A DNA stretch of 55,213 bases from a virus. Where the stretch lies: positions 1 to 55,213 of IMG/VR virus record IMGVR_UViG_3300025117_000079. One strand, 5' to 3'. The position numbers and the translations under genes were made by a program. Every line of letters starts with the position of its first letter. The stretch's first letter is position 1. Shown here one piece after another: positions 1 to 7,374 of this stretch. The notes below the pieces were generated by a model. That model was given only the letters and a program-made list of their open reading frames with translations, was not told the DNA's origin and did not search any database.

Positions 1-188
1 CCCATAAGTAGAATAAATTCACCAGTATAGGCTGTATATCTTCTTTTGTAAGAATGCTCATTTATTTTCTTAGCTACTTCTTTTATATCCTTTGCCATTA
101 AGATATTAGGCAAAGACCATGCAACATCTTTTGATATTTTACCGAACATGGATATATCTACTTTTGATTTTCGATCTTTAAGATCCAT
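1..188 (-). CDS. Unknown protein, N-terminal part (runs off window)
   Basis: An open frame reads leftward from an ATG at 188 to the window edge (62 codons seen). It begins MDLKDRKSKVDISMFGK and contains WSLPNILMAKDIKEVAKKIN. Its start overlaps the last 11 bases of the VWA-like gene upstream, the tight coupling used throughout this leftward block, so it is probably translated. I do not recognise the family. It is the next gene after a MoxR/VWA-type module and may belong to it, but that is inference from position only. Confidence 0.6.
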   Translation of the reverse strand, partial: MDLKDRKSKVDISMFGKISKDVAWSLPNILMAKDIKEVAKKINEHSYKRRYTAYTGEFILLM

Positions 189-1296
189 TTTGAGTTCCCA
201 TTATTACTTTATCTCCAAAAGGAATTTTAATAGACGATGATTCGTTAGTTGTCAACCATAAAACTGGATAGCTTGGTTTCTTTATTTTAAGATCAGCATA
301 CAAATCTGTGAAATATACAAGTCCTGCTATTTTCTTAGAGTTCTTTTCTACCCATTCAAATACAGGAGAGAATCTAGTTCCTCCACCACCTGGAATAGAA
401 TTGATTTTTATTTGCTCGTGTTTTTGGAATGTAAGAACTTCCTGAATATCATAATCACAAAAGATAACTATACATTTAAACTGAACCATTCTCTTTAAAG
501 CATTTAGTTCTGAAAAGAACTGATTCAATAATTCAGGATACACACTTCCAGAAACATCTATTCCTACAACTATTGTACCATAATCTACCCCATCAAGTGA
601 TGGAAAATAAAACTGTCTAATCCTTCTATTTCTTTTTAACCAGTTATAATTTGTTTTTGCTTTTTCAGTAATCCATCGAGCGATATGGCGTTTCCAAGGT
701 ACAGTCGGTTTTATAATATCAAATAATTGTCTTTCAAGCAATCCTTTTCCATCTCCTGCTAATTTTCCTAAAGAACTAGCTTGAGCTATCAATTCTTTTA
801 CTCTAGCAGTTTCTTCTGATTTGGAAGTTCCTGCTGGAGCATCTTCTACTCCACCGATATCTCCTTTAAAAGAACCGCTACCTTGATTTTTGGGTGGATC
901 TGGAAGTTTATTATACACTGATTCTACGGACATGTTTATATATTCTTCAGAATACAACATATCTGGAATAGACTCTAGTTTCATTTCTTTTATTAGAATA
1001 AGATTTACTACATAATCTGCCGCTATATTGTATTTTGTATTTTCCCTATTTTCTCTTCTAATATGGTGAGCCAGCATTATATGTAGAAATTCATGAGCTA
1101 AAACAGTTAGAGTTTGTTTTCTAGTAAGTTTATCAATAAAATCTGAATTATATTTAATCCAATATCCATTTGTACAAGCTGTAGGTATGGATTTGTCTTC
1201 TTCTATTTTGGTTGATAATAGAATTGGTATCAGCATTTGGTAATCTGATACAATTCTATTTCTAGCTACTTTGATTTTTAGTTCAGCAGATTCCAT
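178..1296 (-). CDS. VWA-domain / putative metallopeptidase-like protein (DUF2201-like)
   Basis: This 372-residue protein has an N-terminal zincin-like helix with HEFLH at residues 68-72. Around residues 140-180 lies a low-complexity Gly/Ser/Glu linker. The C-terminal von Willebrand A-like domain opens with a metal-site motif DVSGS at 247-251. This order matches the DUF2201/VWA-like family, whose members usually pair with MoxR AAA+ ATPases and are thought to work in metal insertion or remodelling of protein complexes. A MoxR-type ATPase lies 2.6 kb upstream on the same strand (3863-4876) and a DUF3150-like gene is the immediate upstream neighbour. Whether the HExxH site is catalytic cannot be judged. 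The domain assignment is fairly secure; the substrate is unknown. Confidence 0.8.
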   Translation of the reverse strand: MESAELKIKVARNRIVSDYQMLIPILLSTKIEEDKSIPTACTNGYWIKYNSDFIDKLTRKQTLTVLAHEFLHIMLAHHIRRENRENTKYNIAADYVVNLILIKEMKLESIPDMLYSEEYINMSVESVYNKLPDPPKNQGSGSFKGDIGGVEDAPAGTSKSEETARVKELIAQASSLGKLAGDGKGLLERQLFDIIKPTVPWKRHIARWITEKAKTNYNWLKRNRRIRQFYFPSLDGVDYGTIVVGIDVSGSVYPELLNQFFSELNALKRMVQFKCIVIFCDYDIQEVLTFQKHEQIKINSIPGGGGTRFSPVFEWVEKNSKKIAGLVYFTDLYADLKIKKPSYPVLWLTTNESSSIKIPFGDKVIMGTQNGS

Positions 1297-1306
1297 AATT
1301 ACCTCA

Positions 1307-2176
1307 TTAAGAGAACAATCCTGAAATATTGTTTAGAATATCATCTGCTTTTTTGATAGCATCTTCTCTCTCATTTTTGTTTTCTTTCAAGGTTTCAATA
1401 TCAAATCCTGCAAGTTCGGACTCCATTTGTTGTCTCAACATTTCAATTTTTGGATCATCTGTGATGTTAAGAAAGGGTAAAATTTGTACCAACTCTCTTA
1501 CATTTTCGACGATTGTCTTATGCAATCGTGGTGACTTATCTCCAACTTCTTTCAATTTTGTGTACTCATCAAGTCTAGTTTTCATATGAGAAATGGAATC
1601 TACTATACGATTTAGAACGTCTTGCATAGCCAAATTTGTCTTCTCATTATGATAATCTTCTACCTCTTTTACTAATTTTTCTTTCAATTCTGCTTCAGCT
1701 TCTACTCTCAAATCTCCACTTGTTGCTATTGGTTCATACTTAATATCAAACCCAAATGAGTTTCTTACTTCATCAAATTCTGGATATTTTACGTTTCCCA
1801 ATATTCCAAGAGATGTTTTCATGGAAAGAGTCAAATCTTGATACTTAGATTCTAGAGAGTCTAATGCTGTTACTTGCTCATCTCTAATAATTTTCAATCC
1901 AGTTTCAAAAATATCAATAAGCGAGATATTAAGTAATCTCCATCCACCATCACGCCAAGGCAAAGTAAACTTACAAACAAAAGGTCTAATAGCATTAGTA
2001 GATTTATCAAGTGCAGCGGTATACTCTTTAAGAAGAGTTTCCTTTTTCATTTTAATTGCTTTTTGATTTACTCCAAATGTAGACGCAAACATTTCTTCCG
2101 CTATATGATCTCTTTCCTCAAAAGGAAACTTATGAACTACAACTCTTACTAGAATTCCTTTATTAAGTAAGCTCAT
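1307..2176 (-). CDS. DUF3150-like phage protein
   Basis: This 289-residue, mostly helical, charged protein has a conserved-looking N-terminus (MSLLNKGILVRVVVHKF), a central WRDGGWRLLN segment and a long C-terminal helical region rich in Lys/Glu. The arrangement and its position between a MoxR ATPase and a VWA-type protein fit DUF3150 proteins, which travel with such pairs in phages. It starts at 2176 behind the strong leader AAGGAGAAATAAAATG, shared almost word for word by the next three genes upstream. No catalytic motif is visible. The family assignment is from memory of architecture and context, so moderate confidence. Confidence 0.55.
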   Translation of the reverse strand: MSLLNKGILVRVVVHKFPFEERDHIAEEMFASTFGVNQKAIKMKKETLLKEYTAALDKSTNAIRPFVCKFTLPWRDGGWRLLNISLIDIFETGLKIIRDEQVTALDSLESKYQDLTLSMKTSLGILGNVKYPEFDEVRNSFGFDIKYEPIATSGDLRVEAEAELKEKLVKEVEDYHNEKTNLAMQDVLNRIVDSISHMKTRLDEYTKLKEVGDKSPRLHKTIVENVRELVQILPFLNITDDPKIEMLRQQMESELAGFDIETLKENKNEREDAIKKADDILNNISGLFS

Positions 2177-2187
2177 TTTATTTCTCC

Positions 2188-2553
2188 TTATTTGTCGTCT
2201 AAAATCATTATTTCATTAGCTACTATCACTTGCATTTTATCTTGTATTCCTTTAGCAAGAACTCGTCTAAATTTTACTTTATAAACTTTACAATTATTTA
2301 AAAATGTATCTACAATATATTGAGCATCTTTTTTATGTTTAAAAATATGAAATCCAGATTGGTATGTTCCATCTCCATAGATAGTTTGTAGATATTCTAT
2401 TCCACAAAAAGAAGAATTTTTTATCCATATATTAGTTTTTAAATTTTTATTAGTGTAATAGTGTTCAAATTTTATTTTTTCTGTTTCTACATTAAAATAT
2501 TTATATCCCTCATATCTATGAATTTTAAATTTTTTTAGATAATCCAAACACAT
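2188..2553 (-). CDS. Unknown small phage protein, MCLD/GFHIF paralog 1
   Basis: I place the start at the ATG at 2553 (MCLDYLKKF, 121 aa) rather than an upstream in-frame ATG. AAGGAG lies directly before it, and two paralogs in this window (15305-15724 and 15942-16355) also begin MCLD. Shared features are a central GFHIF motif, a Lys-rich basic strand and a C-terminal segment ending (V/A)xEMxxLDD. The conserved Cys2 and GFHIF are the best diagnostic residues. The function of the family is not known to me. Three copies in one 55-kb window suggest a duplicated accessory factor. Confidence 0.75.
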   Translation of the reverse strand: MCLDYLKKFKIHRYEGYKYFNVETEKIKFEHYYTNKNLKTNIWIKNSSFCGIEYLQTIYGDGTYQSGFHIFKHKKDAQYIVDTFLNNCKVYKVKFRRVLAKGIQDKMQVIVANEIMILDDK

Positions 2554-2567
2554 TTTATTTCTCCTTA

Positions 2568-2840
2568 TTATTTGAAGGTTGCAATCCAACAAATATGATC
2601 TCTGTCAGCCCAATCATAAAGTCTACTCATTACATCATCAAAATTATATTTATCTGCTTCTTCGTCTTCTGAAAAAGAAATCAATTCATCTACTTCATCC
2701 ATTGGATAGTACTTTTCTTTTATTTTTAAATTTTCTAGTCTATTTGCTGTTTCTTTTGCCAATTCCTGAACTGTAATCTCATCATCTTTTGCTTGTTGCC
2801 AAATATCTTTAATATCTAAAGTATATTTCCAGTTTGCCAT
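2568..2840 (-). CDS. Hypothetical acidic protein
   Basis: A 90-residue acidic protein beginning MANWKYTLDIKDIWQQAKDD and ending in a Trp-rich tail (YDWADRDHICWIATF). It starts behind AAGGAGAAATAAA like its neighbours, and its stop lies 14 bases before the next start. Mostly helical by composition, no Cys pairs or membrane segment. Family not recognised. Good ribosome binding site and coupled spacing support a real gene. Confidence 0.7.
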   Translation of the reverse strand: MANWKYTLDIKDIWQQAKDDEITVQELAKETANRLENLKIKEKYYPMDEVDELISFSEDEEADKYNFDDVMSRLYDWADRDHICWIATFK

Positions 2841-2855
2841 TTTTATTTCTCCTTT

Positions 2856-3032
2856 TTAAGTAGGCCATCCATTTTTAGTTGCATCTGAAAACATCTTCTC
2901 AAGTCTTTTACAGTCTTCTTCTGGAAGTCCTGTATGGTATTGAATATCATACCAAGCAGAATTTCCGTCTATTGCCTCTAAAAAAGCCAACATCCATTCT
3001 TTTGCAGAATAACCAAACAATTTTTCTTCCAT
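2856..3032 (-). CDS. Hypothetical 58-residue protein
   Basis: A short frame from ATG at 3032 to TAA at 2856 encodes MEEKLFGYSAKEWMLAFLEA followed by a second helix containing LPEEDCKRLEKMF. The leader TTAAGGAGAAATAAAATG is nearly identical to those of the flanking genes, and the frame fills the gap between them without leaving spare sequence. No family recognised; a small two-helix protein is the most that can be said. Confidence 0.7.
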   Translation of the reverse strand: MEEKLFGYSAKEWMLAFLEAIDGNSAWYDIQYHTGLPEEDCKRLEKMFSDATKNGWPT

Positions 3033-3043
3033 TTTATTTCTCC

Positions 3044-3853
3044 TTAAAATAAGATACTACCTGGATGATCCCAAGAAGTGTAAAGATGCCCATCTTGATT
3101 ATAAATCAAACTTCTAATATCATTTGTATGGTTAGAGCTTTGAATACAATAATCAGATAACAAAATACTCATATTCTTATATCCAACCAAACGACTTCCA
3201 TCTACAGTTTCTCTGATAAATTGAAACTTCATACATTCTTTAAGAATAAAATCATAGTTAGCTGTTCCATCATTTTCTATAATATATTCTTCCGTTTTAT
3301 CTGCTTTATTACTACTTACTATGTTTTTTGGTATAGACACTTTTCTAAATATCACTTGTCTGACATTAAGACGTTCACACAAATCTAATACTTTTTTAAT
3401 TGGTTTAAGTGGAAACTTAGAAGTAACATTTAAGCATAGTCTTACTAACATTTTATATTGAGGTATATTTTCAATAAGATTTATCATTGATTGATCAAAT
3501 TCACTATCTATAGATATAGCTATGATATTTACTCCTTCTCTATAAAGAACTGGTAGAAAATCTTCATATCTTTGAGCAAGTAAAAGTCCATTAGTTTGTA
3601 TTTCTACTGGAAATGAATTAAACTTTTGTATTAGTCCTATCATTTCATAGAAGTTAAGAAATGGTTCACCTTTACCAGTAAAGAGTATACTGCTAACTTC
3701 TGCTACTTCTGCTATTTTTGCTACTTTTTTTGCATTTCTTACCATTAGTTGATAATTAGATTCTGGTTCAAAAGTCATTTTACTAATACAATATTTACAA
3801 TTTTTATCACAACCTCTATTTGGGACACAAATAGTAAGATTATTTGCTCTCAT
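3044..3853 (-). CDS. Radical SAM enzyme
   Basis: A 269-residue protein with the CxxxCxxC iron-sulfur motif at residues 15, 19 and 22 (GCDKNCKYC), which binds the [4Fe-4S] cluster and S-adenosylmethionine. A TGKGEP segment follows near residue 60, corresponding to the GGE motif, then alternating beta/alpha segments of a partial TIM barrel. The C-terminus has only scattered cysteines, so no clear SPASM domain. It lies between the MoxR ATPase gene (9 bases upstream) and the DUF3150/VWA genes in the same transcript, so it may act with that module. The radical SAM fold is secure; the reaction cannot be assigned. Confidence 0.85.
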   Translation of the reverse strand: MRANNLTICVPNRGCDKNCKYCISKMTFEPESNYQLMVRNAKKVAKIAEVAEVSSILFTGKGEPFLNFYEMIGLIQKFNSFPVEIQTNGLLLAQRYEDFLPVLYREGVNIIAISIDSEFDQSMINLIENIPQYKMLVRLCLNVTSKFPLKPIKKVLDLCERLNVRQVIFRKVSIPKNIVSSNKADKTEEYIIENDGTANYDFILKECMKFQFIRETVDGSRLVGYKNMSILLSDYCIQSSNHTNDIRSLIYNQDGHLYTSWDHPGSILF

Positions 3854-3862
3854 TATATCCCT

Positions 3863-4876
3863 CTACATTGCAAGATTTTTAGCATTTGCATTAAGCCAGT
3901 CTCTCCATTCTGGAATAGAAAGAAGTTCACCACCCATTGTCTTTCTAACAGAAAGGAAATAGAAAAACTGGAACTCTTCTCTAAGTTTATGAATATATTT
4001 AATAATATTATTAGCAGTTTCTTTTTTGGTTTTAGCTATTAGCGTACAAACAAGAGTGTAAATAATATCCGTTGCAGTCGGAACTTCTACAGAATCTGGA
4101 TTTTTAATAATAGCATCTACTGATGGAATCTTAATTGCGAGTTTAATAAAAGAATTTAGCAAAGTACCTACTGGTACTCCAACAACTCCCTGAATGATTT
4201 CTTTAAATACAAATGAAAAATGATCTTGAGTGTTGTAAAGCAATCTAGAAACAAACTCATATGTTCTAGGAGTAGCCTGATTTTTATAAATCAAATCAGG
4301 TCTAGTTTTAATCCAAGCAATGATTATAGGATGAAATTTAGATTTCAAGAAATAATCTGTATAGTCATCACAATCTATTTCAGCAGTTTTAGGAGTGCAT
4401 TCTGTAAAATCGGGAGTAGAACAAGCAACCCCTACGTGAGACATTCTAGTAATAAGAGGTGCAGGAATAGGATTAGACATTGCAAAATCTTCTGGTCTAT
4501 TTCCAGCACCCATAATATACCATTCTTTTGGTACTTTATGACCTTTTACTTCATTCTTTAAAATCAAATGGTAGAGAGCTTTTTGCAATAATAATTCTGA
4601 ATCTGGCAATTCGTCTATTAGAAGAATTCCTTTTCCACTATCTGGCAAAAGAGCTGGACGTTTAAAAACAGTTTTATCTCCAGAAATATCAGGCAATCCC
4701 AAAATATCAGATGGATCAATAAGAGGTGCTTCAATTACTTCAAATCCAATATTCATTTCTTTTGCTATTTGTTCTGGTCCTTCAGATTTTCCAACTCCAC
4801 CAGGACCCCATGCCATAAGAGGAACTCCTGCATTCATACAAATCTTTATGGCTTCTTTATATTGAGAAATGTTCAT
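3863..4876 (-). CDS. MoxR-family AAA+ ATPase
   Basis: A 337-residue single-domain AAA+ protein: Walker A GPGGVGKS at 24-31, Walker B LLIDEL with D88-E89, and a sensor-1-like MGAGNRPED segment. It lacks a second ATPase domain. MoxR ATPases act as chaperone motors with VWA partners; here the VWA partner (178-1296), a DUF3150-like protein and a radical SAM enzyme lie downstream in the same leftward array. Start at 4876 follows GAGAGTGAT. Confident in fold, moderate in the MoxR subfamily. Confidence 0.85.
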   Translation of the reverse strand: MNISQYKEAIKICMNAGVPLMAWGPGGVGKSEGPEQIAKEMNIGFEVIEAPLIDPSDILGLPDISGDKTVFKRPALLPDSGKGILLIDELPDSELLLQKALYHLILKNEVKGHKVPKEWYIMGAGNRPEDFAMSNPIPAPLITRMSHVGVACSTPDFTECTPKTAEIDCDDYTDYFLKSKFHPIIIAWIKTRPDLIYKNQATPRTYEFVSRLLYNTQDHFSFVFKEIIQGVVGVPVGTLLNSFIKLAIKIPSVDAIIKNPDSVEVPTATDIIYTLVCTLIAKTKKETANNIIKYIHKLREEFQFFYFLSVRKTMGGELLSIPEWRDWLNANAKNLAM

Positions 4877-4877
4877 A

Positions 4878-5264
4878 TCACTCTCTTTTGTTTACATATT
4901 CGTAAGGAAAATCTTTATCTTCCCAACCACAAACAAAAGATATTCCGTATTCCAGGACTGGAAAATTTGATCTCATTATTGTATCATACATTTCTATTGC
5001 TTTATTCATTGCTTCTTCTCTTGTTTTAAAAACATCTGCTTTTCCAAAATATCTAGCAATTTCTCTTGGATTTAGTTTATTTTTTGATTTTCCTTTTCCT
5101 TTATATGGGTTTTTAACTCCATTTTCTTCTTGTTCTTTTACATATTTCTCATCATAAAGTCTTTCATCGTTCCACCACCAATTAAGATTATCAATTGCTG
5201 ATGCTTCAGTGACCCTAAATCCATCTTTTGCTTGAAGAATATAAATTCCATTATCTGCACTCAT
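4878..5264 (-). CDS. Hypothetical protein with MSADNGIYIL start
   Basis: A 128-residue protein beginning MSADNGIYILQAKDGFRV, an N-terminus I have seen on many phage and bacterial small hypothetical proteins. The middle is a lysine-rich linker (KGKGKSKNK) and the C-terminus is aromatic. It ends 2 bases before the ATPase start, so the two are translationally coupled. No enzymatic motif. Function unknown. Confidence 0.75.
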   Translation of the reverse strand: MSADNGIYILQAKDGFRVTEASAIDNLNWWWNDERLYDEKYVKEQEENGVKNPYKGKGKSKNKLNPREIARYFGKADVFKTREEAMNKAIEMYDTIMRSNFPVLEYGISFVCGWEDKDFPYEYVNKRE

Positions 5265-5276
5265 AGTTTTCTCCTT

Positions 5277-6254
5277 TTAATTCTCATACAAAAGGTTTAT
5301 AACTTTGAAACTTGCTCGTTTCGGGCCAACAAAGGATTCTATTAGTGGACGAATAACAATTCCTTCTCCATTATTACCATTAGGATATTTAATCTCTGCC
5401 CATTTTCTAATTTCTTCTTCAGTAATATCAGTTGGAAGTTTAAATCCATAATTTAAAATAGTGACGGTAGGAATATCAAAGTCCGCTGCTAGTGAAAAAG
5501 CATCATCCACATTCATATATTTTTGTTCTTCAATATCCCAAACATTGTAGAGAAAAGGAGTTAGTTCTTTTAATCCAAGTCTGTTTCCTTGTATTCCAGG
5601 ACCAGCCAATTCAAATTGAAGAGCAATGTTATAATCTTTTAGTTGTCTTTCTAAATCATATCTGACTGCTATCTGCCACAACTTATTATTTTCTGTATTT
5701 TTCTTTTCTAGTGTTCTAGAACAAACCCCAAAATGGTCTTTATAATTATAGATTGTTAGTGACATACCGTCTACCTTAACTGTAGAATAAAACTCCTTTC
5801 CTCTCATAAAATCTACAATTTCTGGTACAGTTTGGAAGTTTGGTTCATCTGTTTTAGGAATAAAAGAAGGAAAAGATCCAAGATTTTGTCCTTCAAATCC
5901 TGCTGGTACTGGTTTAGAGTATTTAGTAACATTCATTAATTCCGTAATATCATCTCCAATATTACCAACAATAGTTAAAGGCATTACTAATGCTTCAGAT
6001 GGAGCATTTCTAAGTCTTTGCATTCTGATTCTGTAATTATGTTTTTCTAGAAACAAAAACTTATCTATTGTAGGTAGAATGCTATCCTGCAAATAGACTT
6101 CACAAACTGATCCAATTTCAAATGTTCCTTTTTGTGCTACAGCTCTCCATTTTCCACCCTTGCCACAAACTACTGTTAGGCTTTCTATTTTATCAGCATT
6201 TTCTATTGGAGAAATATCTACTACTTTTCCTACATAAGCTAATCCTGTAGTCAT
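5277..6254 (-). CDS. RNA ligase with N-terminal OB-like domain (DraRnl/Rnl5-like)
   Basis: This 325-residue protein has a nucleotidyltransferase core with motif I KVDGMS and the expected lysine nucleophile at residue 160. Motif IV is EGIVIRP and motif V is SFKVIN near the C-terminus. The first 150 residues form a separate beta-rich domain, as in the Deinococcus radiodurans RNA ligase family, which seals nicked RNA in duplexes. Such enzymes first self-adenylate with ATP, then seal 3'-OH/5'-phosphate ends. Encoded by a phage, it could repair host-cleaved RNA. A second, shorter ligase of another subfamily is at 40592-41317. Confidence 0.85.
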   Translation of the reverse strand: MTTGLAYVGKVVDISPIENADKIESLTVVCGKGGKWRAVAQKGTFEIGSVCEVYLQDSILPTIDKFLFLEKHNYRIRMQRLRNAPSEALVMPLTIVGNIGDDITELMNVTKYSKPVPAGFEGQNLGSFPSFIPKTDEPNFQTVPEIVDFMRGKEFYSTVKVDGMSLTIYNYKDHFGVCSRTLEKKNTENNKLWQIAVRYDLERQLKDYNIALQFELAGPGIQGNRLGLKELTPFLYNVWDIEEQKYMNVDDAFSLAADFDIPTVTILNYGFKLPTDITEEEIRKWAEIKYPNGNNGEGIVIRPLIESFVGPKRASFKVINLLYEN

Positions 6255-6257
6255 ATT

Positions 6258-6449
6258 TTATTTCCTTTTGTGTAAAAAATTATAAAGATTTAATACTTGT
6301 TCTGTTCTTCTAAAATTACCACAACTGCATTTAATAAAAGGATTAGAAACCAAGTGATTTGATTTTTTCTTACATATTTTACATTTTATTTTTATAATAT
6401 TTCCTTGAGGAGTATGCCAAACAGCAATTGGAATAATTTTCCAAGACAT
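6258..6449 (-). CDS. Small zinc-ribbon protein
   Basis: A 63-residue protein with two cysteine pairs, CKIC and CSC (KCKICKKK and FIKCSCGNF), consistent with one zinc ribbon. It ends 3 bases before the RNA ligase start. Basic composition suggests nucleic-acid contact, but this is inference. No family name recognised. Confidence 0.65.
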   Translation of the reverse strand: MSWKIIPIAVWHTPQGNIIKIKCKICKKKSNHLVSNPFIKCSCGNFRRTEQVLNLYNFLHKRK

Positions 6450-6452
6450 GTT

Positions 6453-6788
6453 TTACTCCTTACAATCCCAATCAAGTAATCTTTCCATTTCGTTTATTTC
6501 TGCATCACAAAATCCTTCAGGCCAATCAGAAATTCTTCCGTTTTTATCTGGTTTTAGTATTCTATTCTCAAACAAAAATTCTATATCTTTTGGATCAATT
6601 TCTCCTTTATGAATCGCTGCTCTAACTGCATGTATTGGTAAAGATGTAGAAACTTGAAAATTTAAGTGTAGATTTTTATCTTTGCATACTACTAATAAAT
6701 TTTTTACTCCATATTCTCCATACAACCAATCTTTATAATTGAAATCAGAAATTGGTTCTCCATCTGCACAATATTCTATTGTTATCAT
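6453..6788 (-). CDS. Hypothetical 111-residue protein
   Basis: Begins MITIEYCADGEPISDFNYKD; acidic, with alternating strands and a helical C-terminus (INEMERLLDWD). Its start codon overlaps a TGA of a zinc-ribbon-like segment in another frame (6785-6874), and its AGGAG lies inside that segment. Family not recognised. Confidence 0.65.
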   Translation of the reverse strand: MITIEYCADGEPISDFNYKDWLYGEYGVKNLLVVCKDKNLHLNFQVSTSLPIHAVRAAIHKGEIDPKDIEFLFENRILKPDKNGRISDWPEGFCDAEINEMERLLDWDCKE

Positions 6789-6874
6789 GTTTGATTCTCC
6801 TTACAAATTGGACATTTTTTCATATCTAATGTCCAAACTCTATTACATTTTTTTACACACCCACCCCAGTTCTT
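6785..6874 (-). pseudogene. Startless zinc-ribbon segment in -1 frame
   Basis: Between the stop of the upstream gene and the next start, a frame of 29 codons encodes a zinc-ribbon-like stretch with a CVKKC and a CPIC pair (NWGGCVKKCNRV, then MKKCPICKENQT). It has no ATG, GTG or TTG before its first Cys pair, but its TGA overlaps the ATG of the following gene in the 4-base ATGA pattern used by functional neighbours. It lies in the -1 frame relative to the end of the 6853-7374 gene. It could be a remnant, the product of frameshifting, or chance. Confidence 0.35.
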
Positions 6875-7374
6875 TTAGTATTTTGTGTGGTTCGCTTCTT
6901 TGGTTTTTTCTTTTTCTTATCTACTTTTTCCTCCATAATACAGGCAAAGTATGTTCTGCAATGTGGACATTGAGTTAAATTTTCATCAATTATCTTTGCA
7001 CAATTTTCACACACTACTGTATTTGTATTACCTAAACTTTCAACCAAATAGAGTAAACTTTGCATGAGAAGAAATCTCATAGCTGGATTTCCATTTGTAG
7101 ACCTAGTAAACATTCTGCCTAGTCTAATAACTTGATTATTAGAAAGTCCATCTATCATCTTCTTACTTTTTTTCATAGAAGCTGTTAAATGCTTTTCTAT
7201 TGCCATAGCAGCTCCTATTTCCATTTGAAGTAAATACTTATAACTTTCTATTGTAACATCTCCACTGCCTGTTTGTTGTCTATTAATATTTCCGATATCA
7301 ATTTCCGTTCCAAGTTGACTTGGAAAATCCTCTCGTCTATCGTTTTCTTGACCATTAAATCCTTGTATATGCAT
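6853..7374 (-). CDS. Zinc-ribbon protein overlapping the helicase gene
   Basis: Up to 173 residues: a polar N-terminus, a helical middle (residues 50-110), a CxxC...CxxC zinc ribbon (VCENCAKIID, QCPHC) near 121-139 and a Lys-rich tail. The ATG at 7374 has a good AGGAG five bases upstream, but this start lies 127 bases inside the end of the SNF2 helicase gene. An internal ATG at 7203, also behind AGGAG, would avoid the overlap and give a 116-residue protein. The two starts cannot be separated by eye. Function unknown; adjacency to the helicase suggests a nucleic-acid role. Confidence 0.65.
   Translation of the reverse strand: MHIQGFNGQENDRREDFPSQLGTEIDIGNINRQQTGSGDVTIESYKYLLQMEIGAAMAIEKHLTASMKKSKKMIDGLSNNQVIRLGRMFTRSTNGNPAMRFLLMQSLLYLVESLGNTNTVVCENCAKIIDENLTQCPHCRTYFACIMEEKVDKKKKKPKKRTTQNTKRTGVGV

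Noticed and set aside
7248-7374. Frameshift error in the helicase gene
   Set aside because: The helicase ends with a natural family-like C-terminus and the overlapping ORF has its own ribosome site, so an overlap is as likely as an error.
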